A DNA stretch of 64,000 bases from Hylemonella sp. (GCA_030695415.1 JAUYQZ010000045.1:1-64000); one strand, 5' to 3'. Positions 42,464 to 54,697 are shown, counted from the stretch's first letter. The notes: generated by a model not told the origin, from the sequence alone. Numbers and translations: made by a program.

Positions 42464-43702
42464 TTAGGCCGCGAGCGCCACGGTGCGGCGCGTGCGCCGC
42501 ACACGGAAGGCCGTGACGACCAGCGCGAGCTGCACCAGCGCCAGACCCACGAAGAGCGCACGCCAGGCCTGCTGGTCCATCAGCAAGCCGAAGATCAGCG
42601 GCGAAACGGCCTGGCCGATGTCCAGGCCCGAATACACCACGCCATAGACGCGCCCGCTGGCGTTCTCGGGCGTGGAACGCTTGATCAGCAGGTCACGCGA
42701 AGGGCCGGCAAAACCCGCCGCAAAGCCCATGAGCGCGAACAGCACGGGCACGGCCAGGGGCGGCAGGCTGCTCAAGCCCAGCACCAGGGACACACCGGCC
42801 GCCACGGCAAAACCACCCCCCACCACACGCTCGCTGTGCGCCGGATTCGCGACCAGGAACCCCCCCACCAGCATGCCGCCAGCGCTGGCCACCATGTAGG
42901 CCGTCAGGCACACCGCGACCAGAGCCAGGGGCATGCCATGCAGCTGGCGCGCCGCCTCGGGCGCAAAGGCCTGCACCACGCTCAGCGCCATGGCGAAGAT
43001 AAAGAAGAAGGCAAAACACACCCACACCGCGGGGATGCGCAGGAAGTCCAGCTTGCCTTCTTCGCTGGCACCCGCCGCCGGGCGCGCCGGCGCGCTAGGC
43101 GCCAGGGCCAGCCGGCGCCCCTGCCCCCAGCACAGCAGCAACGCGGCCAGCACCAGCAGGCCGGCCACGGCCAGGGCTACGCGCCAGGAGTACAGCAGGG
43201 CCAGCGGCACCAGCAGGGCCGGCGCCACGGCCCAGCCCAGATAGCCGCTGATGCCATGGACACTGTAGGCATGGCCAAGGCGCGGTGCGCTGACCTTGCG
43301 GTTGATCAGGGTGTAGTCCACCGGATGGAACACGCCGTTGCCCATGCCCGCCACCACGGCGAAGAGCATCAGCATCGTGTAACTCGTGCTGGCCGCAAAA
43401 CCGAAGGCCGCCAGCGACAACAGGCTCAGCCCCAGATAGAGCACGGGACGCGGACCATACCGGTCCACCCAGAAGCCCGACAGCGCCTGCACCGCGCAGG
43501 AGACAACGAAGAAGATCGTCATCAGGAAGCCCAGCTCAGCGTAGCTGGCGTTGAAAGCGTCCTTCAACCAGGGGAAAAGCGGCGGCAGCAGCAGCTGGCT
43601 GAAGTGGCTCGTGAGGTGGGCCAGGCCGATGAGACCGATCAGGCTGGCGTCCTGACGCAAGGGCACCTCGGCGGCGCCCGGGGCAAGCGTGGCGGTATTC
43701 AT
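42464..43702 (-). CDS. MFS transporter
   Basis: start at MNTATLAPGAAEVPLRQ; 12 TM-like profile; GFWVDRYGPRPVLYLG. Confidence 0.9.
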   Translation of the reverse strand: MNTATLAPGAAEVPLRQDASLIGLIGLAHLTSHFSQLLLPPLFPWLKDAFNASYAELGFLMTIFFVVSCAVQALSGFWVDRYGPRPVLYLGLSLLSLAAFGFAASTSYTMLMLFAVVAGMGNGVFHPVDYTLINRKVSAPRLGHAYSVHGISGYLGWAVAPALLVPLALLYSWRVALAVAGLLVLAALLLCWGQGRRLALAPSAPARPAAGASEEGKLDFLRIPAVWVCFAFFFIFAMALSVVQAFAPEAARQLHGMPLALVAVCLTAYMVASAGGMLVGGFLVANPAHSERVVGGGFAVAAGVSLVLGLSSLPPLAVPVLFALMGFAAGFAGPSRDLLIKRSTPENASGRVYGVVYSGLDIGQAVSPLIFGLLMDQQAWRALFVGLALVQLALVVTAFRVRRTRRTVALAA

Positions 43703-43979
43703 GGGGGCATGGTACTGCACGCGGACCTGGCAGACGCTGCGCCAATTCCACAGACACTGCCCCGTTGCCACGCTTGCGCGCCCTCTTGAAGGGCCGTACC
43801 CGTGAACTAGTGCACGGGATGCGTCACAACTTGATACACCTCAGCAAGCACCCCTGCCTTTCCGTGAACTAGTCCCTAGTCACATCGCGCGCCAAGGATC
43901 AAGATCAACCCCAAGAAATACGGAAAACAGACTCCACCAGAGAGCTCCGGCTTCATAGACAGCATTCAAGGGAAAAACC

Positions 43980-44411
43980 ATGATCATCCTGCCCATCGGT
44001 GAAGAAAGTGCCCCAGCGCCCCTGCAACCCGCCTCCTCCCGGCCGGTGCCGCTGCAGAGCACAGTCCGTCTGCTGGTCTTCGGCTTCTCGCCCGCCGAAC
44101 GCGAATTGATCCAGGGCATCGTGGCCCTGTCACAGCGCCGGTCGCTGCGCTTGCAGCTGATCGGCGGTGACGCCCCGGATACGGCCGACGTGATCCTCTT
44201 TGACGGCGCCGACGCCAAGGTCATGAAATGGGTCAGCCGCGGCGGCCTGCCGCAGGGCAAGACGCTGGTGCAGGTTGACGGCCCGCACGCCCTGGCCGTC
44301 GCCATGCACCTGCAGCGCCCCGTCCAGTGGCCCAGCCTGCCCACCCTGCTGCAACAGGCACTGGGCCACGAGGCCCTGCACAGCTCGCGCCAGCCGCTGA
44401 GCACCTTCTAA
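43980..44411 (+). CDS. hypothetical protein
   Basis: 143 aa, ATG start; no family recognised. Confidence 0.6.
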   Translation: MIILPIGEESAPAPLQPASSRPVPLQSTVRLLVFGFSPAERELIQGIVALSQRRSLRLQLIGGDAPDTADVILFDGADAKVMKWVSRGGLPQGKTLVQVDGPHALAVAMHLQRPVQWPSLPTLLQQALGHEALHSSRQPLSTF

Positions 44412-44471
44412 AAGACATCGCCAACAGCCCTGCCCGCGTCCTGGCAGTCCCGGCGCGGGCATACTGCGGCG

Positions 44472-45467
44472 ATGGCGCACAGACACCCCCACGATCACGA
44501 CGGCCTCGACCAGAGCCAGACCCGCGATCACGCCCACGGCCAGCCGCCGACGCACAGCGGCCACCACCACCCCGCCCCTGCCAACTTCAACCGCGCCTTT
44601 GCCGTCGGCATTGCGCTCAACACCGGCTTTGTGGCCTTGGAGGCCTGGTACGGCTGGCAGATCAACTCCCTGGCCCTGCTGGCCGACGCCGCCCACAACC
44701 TGAGCGATGTGGCCGGCCTGCTGCTGGCCTGGATGGCCGCGCTGGCCGCGCGGCTGCGGCCCGACGCGCGCCACACCTACGGCTGGCAACGCGCGTCCAT
44801 CCTGGCGGCCTTCACCAACGCCGTGCTGCTGCTGGTGGCCATGGGATCGCTGGGCTGGGAAGCCTTCCAGCGCCTGGGCACGCCCGAGGCCACGCAGGGC
44901 TGGACCATCATCACCGTGGCGGCCATCGGCATCGTGGTCAACACCGCCACCGCCCTGCTCTTCCTGCGGGGCGGCGAGCACGACCTCAACGTACGCGGCG
45001 CCTTCCTGCACATGGCGGCCGACGCGATGGTCTCGCTGGGCGTGGTCGTCGGCGGCGCGCTCTACCTCTGGCAGGGCTGGGCCTGGCTGGACCCGGTCAT
45101 GAGCCTGGCCATTGCCGTCGTCATCGTCTTCGGCACCTGGGGCCTGCTGCGGCAATCACTGCACCTGCTGTTCGACGGCGTGCCCGAGCACATCGACCTG
45201 CCGGCCGTGCAGGCCTGGCTGAGCGCGCGTCCCGGTGTCACGCAGGTGGACGACCTGCACGTCTGGGCCATGAGTACGACACGGGTGGCGCTGACGGCCC
45301 ACCTGGTGATGCCGCAAGGTCATCCGGGGGATGACTTCCTGCGTGAGTTGAGCGAAGGCCTGCGTGAGCGCTTTGGCATCACCCATGTGACGCTGCAGAC
45401 CGTCACGGCGCCGATGCTGCAGCACTGCCATGCGCCGCGGCCGGCACACAGCGACCCGCACCACTGA
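44472..45467 (+). CDS. cation diffusion facilitator family transporter
   Basis: 331 aa, His-rich N terminus; LALLADAAHNLSDVAGLLLAW, HMAADAMVSLGVVVGG. Confidence 0.93.
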   Translation: MAHRHPHDHDGLDQSQTRDHAHGQPPTHSGHHHPAPANFNRAFAVGIALNTGFVALEAWYGWQINSLALLADAAHNLSDVAGLLLAWMAALAARLRPDARHTYGWQRASILAAFTNAVLLLVAMGSLGWEAFQRLGTPEATQGWTIITVAAIGIVVNTATALLFLRGGEHDLNVRGAFLHMAADAMVSLGVVVGGALYLWQGWAWLDPVMSLAIAVVIVFGTWGLLRQSLHLLFDGVPEHIDLPAVQAWLSARPGVTQVDDLHVWAMSTTRVALTAHLVMPQGHPGDDFLRELSEGLRERFGITHVTLQTVTAPMLQHCHAPRPAHSDPHH

Positions 45468-45500
45468 CTTGCTCTCGATTGCTATTGATTCAATAGCGGA

Positions 45501-46190
45501 TCAGGCGCCCGCGTAGCGGAACAGCTGGTCGCCACCGGGCGCGCGGATCTGGGCATTGAAGGAGACGATGATGCGGTCACGCTCGCCCACATAGGGCATG
45601 GCCTTGTGCGGCAGGAAGGATGGGAACAGCACCAGCTCGCCCTCCTGCGGCGTCACGTCAAGCGTGGCCTGCTGCAGGAAGGCGTTGCCCATGTCGATGT
45701 GCGCGCCGCCCAGCAACGGAAACATGGGGCTGTAGAAACGCGTGGCGCCGTTGAGCGCACCGAAATCCGGGTGCCGGGCCCGCTGCTCGGCCGGATCGAT
45801 CTGCACGTAGTACACGCCCGACCACGAGCAGTTGCCGTGGGTATGGATGTCGTGGAAGGTGGCGCCGTTCTGGATCTGGAACCACACGCCCATCAGCTCA
45901 AGCTGCAGGTTGTGGCGCCCGCTGGGCCACAAACCGGCATTGGCCTGCTGAGCCGTGGCCTGAAGGGACTGGGCTATGAACTTCACCAGTTCATGAAACT
46001 CGGGCAACTGGATGCGCTGCAGCAGATCATCAGGGCTGGCATAGAAACGCCCGCTCGCCGCGCCAGGATCCGTGGCACGGATGGCCGAAAACACGCGCGT
46101 CAGCAGCGGATTGACGTCGGCAGCACGCTCGAAGCGGTGCACCGCCAGGGGCACGGGCCAGTGCTGCTGAAGAGTCGCGCTCAAGGTCAC
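45501..46190 (-). CDS. TIGR02466-like putative 2OG-Fe(II) oxygenase
   Basis: GTG start overlapping the preceding stop (GTGA); HDIHTHGNCSWSGVYYVQIDP and GELVLFPSFLPHKAMPYVGERDRIIVSFN. Confidence 0.75.
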   Translation of the reverse strand: MTLSATLQQHWPVPLAVHRFERAADVNPLLTRVFSAIRATDPGAASGRFYASPDDLLQRIQLPEFHELVKFIAQSLQATAQQANAGLWPSGRHNLQLELMGVWFQIQNGATFHDIHTHGNCSWSGVYYVQIDPAEQRARHPDFGALNGATRFYSPMFPLLGGAHIDMGNAFLQQATLDVTPQEGELVLFPSFLPHKAMPYVGERDRIIVSFNAQIRAPGGDQLFRYAGA

Positions 46191-46870
46191 GCCACGGTCT
46201 CGCGCGTGGGCAGCTCCAGCTTCCAGCCGGTTCGCTGGGCCAGTTGCTCCACGTCCTCGCGGGTGTCGAGGTCGGTGACGAAGCGGGTGTTGCTGGTTTC
46301 GTGCACCAGCACCAGCTCCGGATGGCGCTCGATCAGCTGGCGGCAACCCAGGTTCGTCTCGCTGGCCAGGATCTTCGCGCGTGCCTCGTCGTCGAGCAGG
46401 ATGGGGTTGCCGCGCTGGCCGCTCACCACCGGCACAACCACCAGACCGCCCTCACGTTTGGGCGCCTTCTTGAAGGCCGCGATGAGTTCGGTCAGGTCGG
46501 CCGCCCCGATGAGCGGCTGGTCGGCCAGCACCACGAGCACGGCGTCGAACTTGCCACCCAGCGCCGCCAGCCCCGTACGTACCGAACTCTGCTGGCCCTG
46601 CGCGTACTCGGCGTTGTGCGCCAGCGTGACGGGGAAATCCTGTACCTGGGCTTCCACCGCGCCGCGCTCATAGCCGGTCACCACCACCACCTCGTCCACG
46701 CCCGCGCCGCTGAGCGCAATCAGCTGGCGCTTGACCAGCGGCACGCCCTGCAGGCGGATCAGCGGCTTGGCCACGCCGCCCATGCGCGCGCCCTCGCCAG
46801 CGGCCAGCAGCACGGCGCCGATGCGCAGGCGGGCATAGAGTCCGCCACCTTGTTTGAGCAGGCATCCCAT
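46187..46870 (-). CDS. MobA/MocA-like NTP transferase (molybdenum cofactor cytidylyltransferase-like)
   Basis: IGAVLLAAGEGARMGGVAKPLIRLQGVPLV; VLVVLADQPLI; RGNPILLDDE. Confidence 0.88.
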   Translation of the reverse strand: MGCLLKQGGGLYARLRIGAVLLAAGEGARMGGVAKPLIRLQGVPLVKRQLIALSGAGVDEVVVVTGYERGAVEAQVQDFPVTLAHNAEYAQGQQSSVRTGLAALGGKFDAVLVVLADQPLIGAADLTELIAAFKKAPKREGGLVVVPVVSGQRGNPILLDDEARAKILASETNLGCRQLIERHPELVLVHETSNTRFVTDLDTREDVEQLAQRTGWKLELPTRETVA

Positions 46871-46889
46871 GGTCTTGCTTCCTCGTGGT

Positions 46890-48071
46890 CTAGTTCGAAT
46901 TCAGTAGTTCGGGCAGCCGGGACAGGCTGGCCAGATTGTGCGCCGGCAAAAAACGATTCACATGCGGGGCCGCCAGGGTCATGGCGGCCGATGCCGGCGC
47001 CTCCACGGTGGGATGCAGCCAGCCCACCCGCACCCCGCGGGAGCGCACCTGCGCCAGCACGCTGGCCAGGGCTCCGGGTTCTTCGGTGTCATAGCCGTCG
47101 CTGAACACCAGGAAGAGATCGCCGCGCGCCAGGCCCCGCGCCAGATGCGTGTGAACGGCTTCGTGCAGGCAGCTGGCGATACGGGTGCCGCCCCCGAAAC
47201 CGAAGGTCACGGCATTGACTTTTTCCTGCACGCGCTCACTGCGCCGCCTCATCAGCGGCGTAACCTCGGCCAGCCGGGTATGGAAGACGAAGGCGCGCGC
47301 ATCCATCACCTCGACAAAGGCACGGGTGAGGCGCAGGAAGAACTGGGCATGCACTTCCATCGAGCGGCTCACGTCCACCAGCACCACCACGCGCGGCTGG
47401 CGGCGCTGGTGCCGCACATGGTGCAACTGCACGAGCTCGCCACCCGTGGCCAGCGCGGCGCGCAGCGAGCGGCGCAGGTGAATGACGCCGCGGCTCTGCT
47501 GATGCTGCAGGCGGCGCATCAGCTGGCTGCGCAGGCGGCGCTTGAGCGCTTCGACCAGCGGCTCGAAGCGGTCCATGTCGCCGGGCTGCCACTCGGAGAA
47601 ATCCCGCTGTTCGAGCGGGGCGGTGCGGCTGGCGCCGCCCTGGGCGCGCTGTGGACCCTGGGCCTCTTCCAGTTCGCCGGTGCCTGTTTCGTCGGCCAGG
47701 CCCAGCGAGGGCTGGCGGGCCTGCTCCGGTTGCGGCGGGCCAGGCGGTGTCTGCCCCATCTCACTGTGCATCTGCTGCACCAGCTCGGGCAGGGAGCGGC
47801 CCTTGCGCGTCAGGCCCGAGCTGCGGGTGGCCGCCTTGACCTTGTGCGGGAACCAGAAGGCCTGGTGCAGATCCGGGTATTTGAGCCACTGCCTGTGGCT
47901 GCCGCAGGCGATGCCGCGCCACAGGGCCTCGACACGCGGCCACTGTGCCAGCGGCAGCGCTGCGGCGGCCCGCATCATCAGCTCCACCTCGGAATAACCC
48001 AGGGCGAACCCATGCTCGCGCAGGTAATGGGCGAACTCGCCGAGTTGCTGGCGCGGGTCAGTCGCCTGCAT
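46890..48071 (-). CDS. coxE: VWA domain protein, CoxE-like
   Basis: start at MQATDPRQQLGEFAHYLREHGF; VVLVDVSRSMEVHAQFFLRLTRAF; adjacent to coxD. Confidence 0.9.
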   Translation of the reverse strand: MQATDPRQQLGEFAHYLREHGFALGYSEVELMMRAAAALPLAQWPRVEALWRGIACGSHRQWLKYPDLHQAFWFPHKVKAATRSSGLTRKGRSLPELVQQMHSEMGQTPPGPPQPEQARQPSLGLADETGTGELEEAQGPQRAQGGASRTAPLEQRDFSEWQPGDMDRFEPLVEALKRRLRSQLMRRLQHQQSRGVIHLRRSLRAALATGGELVQLHHVRHQRRQPRVVVLVDVSRSMEVHAQFFLRLTRAFVEVMDARAFVFHTRLAEVTPLMRRRSERVQEKVNAVTFGFGGGTRIASCLHEAVHTHLARGLARGDLFLVFSDGYDTEEPGALASVLAQVRSRGVRVGWLHPTVEAPASAAMTLAAPHVNRFLPAHNLASLSRLPELLNSN

Positions 48072-48209
48072 ACAAACGACTCCCGGGCAAGGCAGGCGTA
48101 CTTGGGCAAGCTGAACAATTCGGGGAACGCCGTGGAACCGGCTTCGCCGGGCCACTGGCGTTGTCCCCCCGCCGGGGGAAAGACGGCGATAGCCGGCTCA
48201 GGGGGTGCA

Positions 48210-49133
48210 TCATTTCATCCCGGCAACACCGACGTCCTGCCCGACACGCGGGCCGTCGATCAGCTTGCCCACGCGCTCGGCCGTCACCTGCCAGCTGTCG
48301 TTGCGCGTCTTGAGCAGCGCCGCGAGCGTGGGCAGCAGCGCCTGGGGTTCCACCGGCAATTCCTTCATGCCCATCTTGAACAGCACGCGCACCCAGTCCA
48401 GGGTCTCTGCCACCCCCGGGGTCTTGTCCAGGTCGTCCTTGCGCAGGCGCTGCACAAAGGCCACGGCCTCTTCCACCAGGCGTTGCGCGGCTTCGGGAAC
48501 CAGGGTGCGCACGATCTCCGTCTCGCGCGCCAGCGAAGGGTAGTCCACGTAATGGAACAGGCAGCGCCGGCGCAGCGCGTCCGACAGGTCGCGCGTGCCG
48601 TTGCTGGTGAGGATGACCAGCGGCTTGGTCACGGCCTTGAGCGTGCCGATCTCGGGCACCGTGACCTGGTACTCGGAGAGCATCTCAAGAAGAAAGGCTT
48701 CGAAGGCCTCGTCGGCGCGGTCGATCTCGTCGATCAGCAGCACGCAGGGCTGCGGCGAGCGGATCGCCTGCAGCAGCGGCCGCTCGAGGAGGTAGTCCTC
48801 GGAAAAAAGGTTCTTGCGCAGCGCGGCCTTGTCGCCTTGTCCGACTTCGGCCAGCCGGATCTCCAGTAACTGGCGGCTGTAGTTCCACTCGTAGACCGCC
48901 TGGTTCAGGTCCAGGCCTTCGTAGCATTGCAGGCGAAGCAAGGGGCGGCCCAGCGCACGCGCGCAGGCCCCCGCGATGGCCGTCTTGCCCACACCGGCCT
49001 CGCCTTCGAGCAACAGCGGCCGCTCCAGCGACAAACCCATCCAGACCAGGCTGGCGAGATCCTCGTCAGCGATGTAGCCGGCCTGGTACAGGCGTTCGCG
49101 CAGCCCCTGGGGAGTCGCAAGTGTGTCGCTCAT
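48210..49133 (-). CDS. coxD: AAA+ MoxR-type ATPase, CoxD-like
   Basis: start at MSDTLATPQGLRERLYQ; LLLEGEAGVGKTAIAGACARALGRPLLRLQCYEGLDLNQAVYEWNY; LLIDEIDRADEAFEAFLLE. Confidence 0.93.
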   Translation of the reverse strand: MSDTLATPQGLRERLYQAGYIADEDLASLVWMGLSLERPLLLEGEAGVGKTAIAGACARALGRPLLRLQCYEGLDLNQAVYEWNYSRQLLEIRLAEVGQGDKAALRKNLFSEDYLLERPLLQAIRSPQPCVLLIDEIDRADEAFEAFLLEMLSEYQVTVPEIGTLKAVTKPLVILTSNGTRDLSDALRRRCLFHYVDYPSLARETEIVRTLVPEAAQRLVEEAVAFVQRLRKDDLDKTPGVAETLDWVRVLFKMGMKELPVEPQALLPTLAALLKTRNDSWQVTAERVGKLIDGPRVGQDVGVAGMK

Positions 49134-49233
49134 GGCAGAAAGGGTATCAGTTGTGGCCGTCCATGTCCCGTCGGCCGCCGTCCCCTGCAGGGTGGGGCGA
49201 AGCGACACGCAGCGCGCGCAGCCTAGGGGTGTT

Positions 49234-49818
49234 TTACTTCTTGCCGAACAGGCCCGCGAAGAATTTCCTGATCATGGCCCAGACCAGGCCCAGGGCATTG
49301 AACTCCTTGGCCACCACTGGGGCAGCCGTCGTGGCGCCCCCTGAGGCGCCCGCGGCTGGCCCCTGGCGCGCCAGTGCCTTCTGCGAAAACACATCGGCGA
49401 ACTGGGCCAGGATCATGTCGGACACCGAAGTCATCATGCGGCCGCCGAACTGGGCGAACTTGCCGTTGACGATGACTTCAGCATGACCGTCCAGCGTGCA
49501 CTGACCGTCGGCGGCGGGCAGGAGGCGGGCCGTGAGTTCCATGGAGGCCGAGGAGCCGGCCTTGTCAGCGCCCTTGCCCATCATCTTGAGCGTGCGGCTG
49601 GCGGGGTCCAGGGTGAGCACCTCGATCGTGCCGGCAAAGGCGGCCACCGCGGGGCCGACCTTCACGCGCACGCTGCCCTTGTAGTTCTTGTCGTCCACCT
49701 TCTCGGTGATCTGCGCACCGGGCATGCAGGTGGCGAGTTCATTCATGTCGGACAGGATGGCCCAGGCGGCGTCGACGCCGGAGGCCACGGGGTATTGCTT
49801 GTCGAGAACGACTTCCAT
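49234..49818 (-). CDS. coxG: CoxG family SRPBCC protein
   Basis: MEVVLDKQYPVASGVDAAWAILSDMNELATCMPGAQI; C-terminal hydrophobic/basic anchor VWAMIRKFFAGLFGKK. Confidence 0.92.
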   Translation of the reverse strand: MEVVLDKQYPVASGVDAAWAILSDMNELATCMPGAQITEKVDDKNYKGSVRVKVGPAVAAFAGTIEVLTLDPASRTLKMMGKGADKAGSSASMELTARLLPAADGQCTLDGHAEVIVNGKFAQFGGRMMTSVSDMILAQFADVFSQKALARQGPAAGASGGATTAAPVVAKEFNALGLVWAMIRKFFAGLFGKK

Positions 49819-49884
49819 GAGAGCTTTCCTGGTAAAACAAAAGGACGGGTGCGCCGTGGCGCAGCCGCCCCGCAAGCGCCGTTT

Positions 49885-52290
<2,406 letters not shown>

Positions 52291-52314
52291 TGTGTGTCTC
52301 CTGGGTCGGGTCGC

Positions 52315-52806
52315 TCAGGCGGCCATCTTCTGGGGTTGTTGCAGCGCCTTGGCAGCGTGCTGCACGGCCTTGACGATGTTCTGGTAGCCGGTGCAGCGGC
52401 ACAGGTTGCCGGACATGCCGACGCGGATCTGCTCCTCGGTCGGGTTCGGGTTGTCCTGCAGGAAGCGGTAGGCGCGCATCAGCATGCCGGGCGTACAGAA
52501 GCCGCACTGCAGGCCGTGCTCCTTGTAGAAGCCTTCCTGCACGGCATGCAGCACGCCGGCATTGGCCAGGCCTTCGACGGTCTTGATGTCGCTGCCGTCG
52601 CACTGCACCGCCAGGTGCGTGCAGCTCTTGACCGACTTGCCGTCGATGTCGACGGTACAGACGCCGCAGTGGCTGGTCTCGCAGCCGATGTGGGCGCCCG
52701 TCAGGTTCATCTTCTCGCGCAGGAAGTGGATCAGCAGGGTGCGCGGCTCGACAGCCTCCTCGATCTTGCGGCCGTTGAGGTTCATGGAAACGATGTGCTT
52801 GCTCAT
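52315..52806 (-). CDS. coxS: carbon monoxide dehydrogenase small (2Fe-2S) subunit
   Basis: [46 protein letters not shown]. Confidence 0.95.
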   Translation of the reverse strand: MSKHIVSMNLNGRKIEEAVEPRTLLIHFLREKMNLTGAHIGCETSHCGVCTVDIDGKSVKSCTHLAVQCDGSDIKTVEGLANAGVLHAVQEGFYKEHGLQCGFCTPGMLMRAYRFLQDNPNPTEEQIRVGMSGNLCRCTGYQNIVKAVQHAAKALQQPQKMAA

Positions 52807-52829
52807 GGGTGAGTCTCCTCTTCTTTCTT

Positions 52830-53693
52830 TTACTTGCAGCGGGCGGCGGCAGCGCGGATGGCGCGCTTGGTCATCTCGCCGGCCATGGCGGTCTTGTACT
52901 CGACGTCGCCACGCAGGTCTTCGGCCGGATCGCACACGGCACGCACGGCAGCAGCGGCAGAGTTGAGCGATGCCTCGTCGATCGCCTTGCCGACCAGGGC
53001 CGCCTCGGCCTCCCTGGCACGCAGCGCGGTCGGCGCCACGTTGGTCAGGCCAATGCTGGCCTTGGTGACCTTGCCCCCGCTCATGCTCAGCACGACGGCG
53101 GCGCCGGCCGTGGCCCAGTCCCCGGTCTTGCGCTTGAGCTTCTGGTAGGCGTAGCCGGTGCCGGCCGCAAAGGGGGCCACCAGGATGGCCGTGAGGATCT
53201 CGTTCTCGGCCAGCGCAGTCATGTAGGTGCCGTGAAAGAAGTCCACCGCCTTCACCTGGCGCTCACCCTTGGGGCCCTGCAGCACGAAGGTGGCATCCAG
53301 CGCCATGCTGATGGCGGGGTGGTCGTTGCCGGGGTCACCGTGGGCGATGTCGCCGCCGATCGTGCCGCGGTTGCGCACCTGCGGGTCGGCGATCAGCTGG
53401 GCGGCTTCCGGTAGCAGCGGCAGCTTCTGCTGCAGCAGCTTGGAGTCGATCAGCTCGTTCTCGGTGGTCATGGCGCCGATACGGATCAGGCCACCGGCTT
53501 CGGTGATACCGCGCAGTTCGGGAATGCGATTGATGTCGATCAGCGTGCCAGGCTGGGCGAAGCGCAGCTTCATCATGGGCAGCAGGCTGTGGCCGCCGGC
53601 GAGCAGCTTCGCGTCATCGCCCAGGGTGCTCAGGAGGTTGATGGCCTCCGGCAGGGTGCGCGGCGCATGGTAGGCAAATGCGGGTGGAATCAC
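52830..53693 (-). CDS. coxM: carbon monoxide dehydrogenase medium (FAD) subunit
   Basis: GTG start with AGAGGAG upstream; [65 protein letters not shown]. Confidence 0.93.
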   Translation of the reverse strand: MIPPAFAYHAPRTLPEAINLLSTLGDDAKLLAGGHSLLPMMKLRFAQPGTLIDINRIPELRGITEAGGLIRIGAMTTENELIDSKLLQQKLPLLPEAAQLIADPQVRNRGTIGGDIAHGDPGNDHPAISMALDATFVLQGPKGERQVKAVDFFHGTYMTALAENEILTAILVAPFAAGTGYAYQKLKRKTGDWATAGAAVVLSMSGGKVTKASIGLTNVAPTALRAREAEAALVGKAIDEASLNSAAAAVRAVCDPAEDLRGDVEYKTAMAGEMTKRAIRAAAARCK

Positions 53694-53806
53694 GGTGTCT
53701 CCTCTTTGCTTGTTTTCGCCATGGATGGCGTATCGACGACAAGCGGGCCAATCTACCGACGGCCTGCTGTCTTGAGGAGTCGAAACAATCAAAGCCATGC
53801 AGGGCT

Positions 53807-53833
53807 GCACGAATGGCAAGCCTGACGCACGAA
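53807..53833. promoter_or_regulatory. direct repeat GCACGAA/GCACGAA spaced 20 bp in rcoM-coxM gap
   Basis: gcacgaatggcaagcctgacgcacgaa; candidate LytTR-type binding site. Confidence 0.35.
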
Positions 53834-53890
53834 CAGTTCAGCCGACATAAACCCGCCCATAAGCAGGTTTTTATATAGGCGGAAATTGAA

Positions 53891-54697
53891 TTAACTGCGT
53901 GCAAACACCGGGTCCGTCAGGCCCAGTTGTTCCATCAGTCGCGGCGCGCTGCTGCGGGAAACGGGAATCTCCACCGGCGTGGAGCCCATCATGCGCAAGG
54001 TGATTCGCCCTTCGTCGCGCACGATCTCGTCGACGTGCGAGAGGTTGACGATGTAGCTGCGATGCACGCGCAGGAAGAGCTGTGGGTCCAGCCGGCTCGA
54101 CAGGTCGCCGATGTTGAGGTTGCAGAACTGGCTGCCCTGGCCCGTGTGCACCCAGGTGTAGTGGCCCTCGGATCGGATGAAGGACACCGAGGGCACGTCC
54201 ACCAGCAGCACGCGGTTCTGCTTGATGGTGGGGATTTTGCGCAGCAGGCGGCGCTCGGCGGCCTCGCCGCTTTCGCGGCCGGCCTTGGCCCCGCTGCCCT
54301 CGTTTTCCGGGCTGACAACGTCGGTGATGTCGTAGAAGACCAGCGTATAGCCTACCGTGGCGCCCTTCGCATCACCGATCTTGGAGACCTTGATGAGCAA
54401 CATGCGATCCGGGATGTTGATCATCATGGCCATCGGCGGCGCGTTGTTCACCGGACACTCGGCCTGGTCCAGCAGGAATTTCACCTTGTTCTTGGCCGTG
54501 TCCGGGTGGAAGTCCAGCACGTATTGGTCGAAGGGCAGCTTGTCGTCCACCGGCAGGCTGCGCCGCGCGAAGTCATTCATGCCGACCACGTGCAGGGCCT
54601 TGTCCAGGTGGATCACGCCCACGTCGAAGCGCTCCAGCAGGTAAAGCCACGAGTTCGGGTTGGCCGCGGGAGCAGCCGACATGGGACAGCTTTTCAT
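53891..54697 (-). CDS. rcoM: RcoM-like CO-sensing PAS-LytTR transcriptional regulator
   Basis: PAS region SWLYLLERFDVGVIHLDKALHVVGMNDFARRSLPV...DFHP...AECPVNNAPPMAMMINIP; LytTR SFIRSEGHYTWVHTGQGSQFCNLNIGDLSSRLDPQLFLRVHRSYIVNLSHVDEI; next to coxMSL. Confidence 0.88.
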   Translation of the reverse strand: MKSCPMSAAPAANPNSWLYLLERFDVGVIHLDKALHVVGMNDFARRSLPVDDKLPFDQYVLDFHPDTAKNKVKFLLDQAECPVNNAPPMAMMINIPDRMLLIKVSKIGDAKGATVGYTLVFYDITDVVSPENEGSGAKAGRESGEAAERRLLRKIPTIKQNRVLLVDVPSVSFIRSEGHYTWVHTGQGSQFCNLNIGDLSSRLDPQLFLRVHRSYIVNLSHVDEIVRDEGRITLRMMGSTPVEIPVSRSSAPRLMEQLGLTDPVFARS

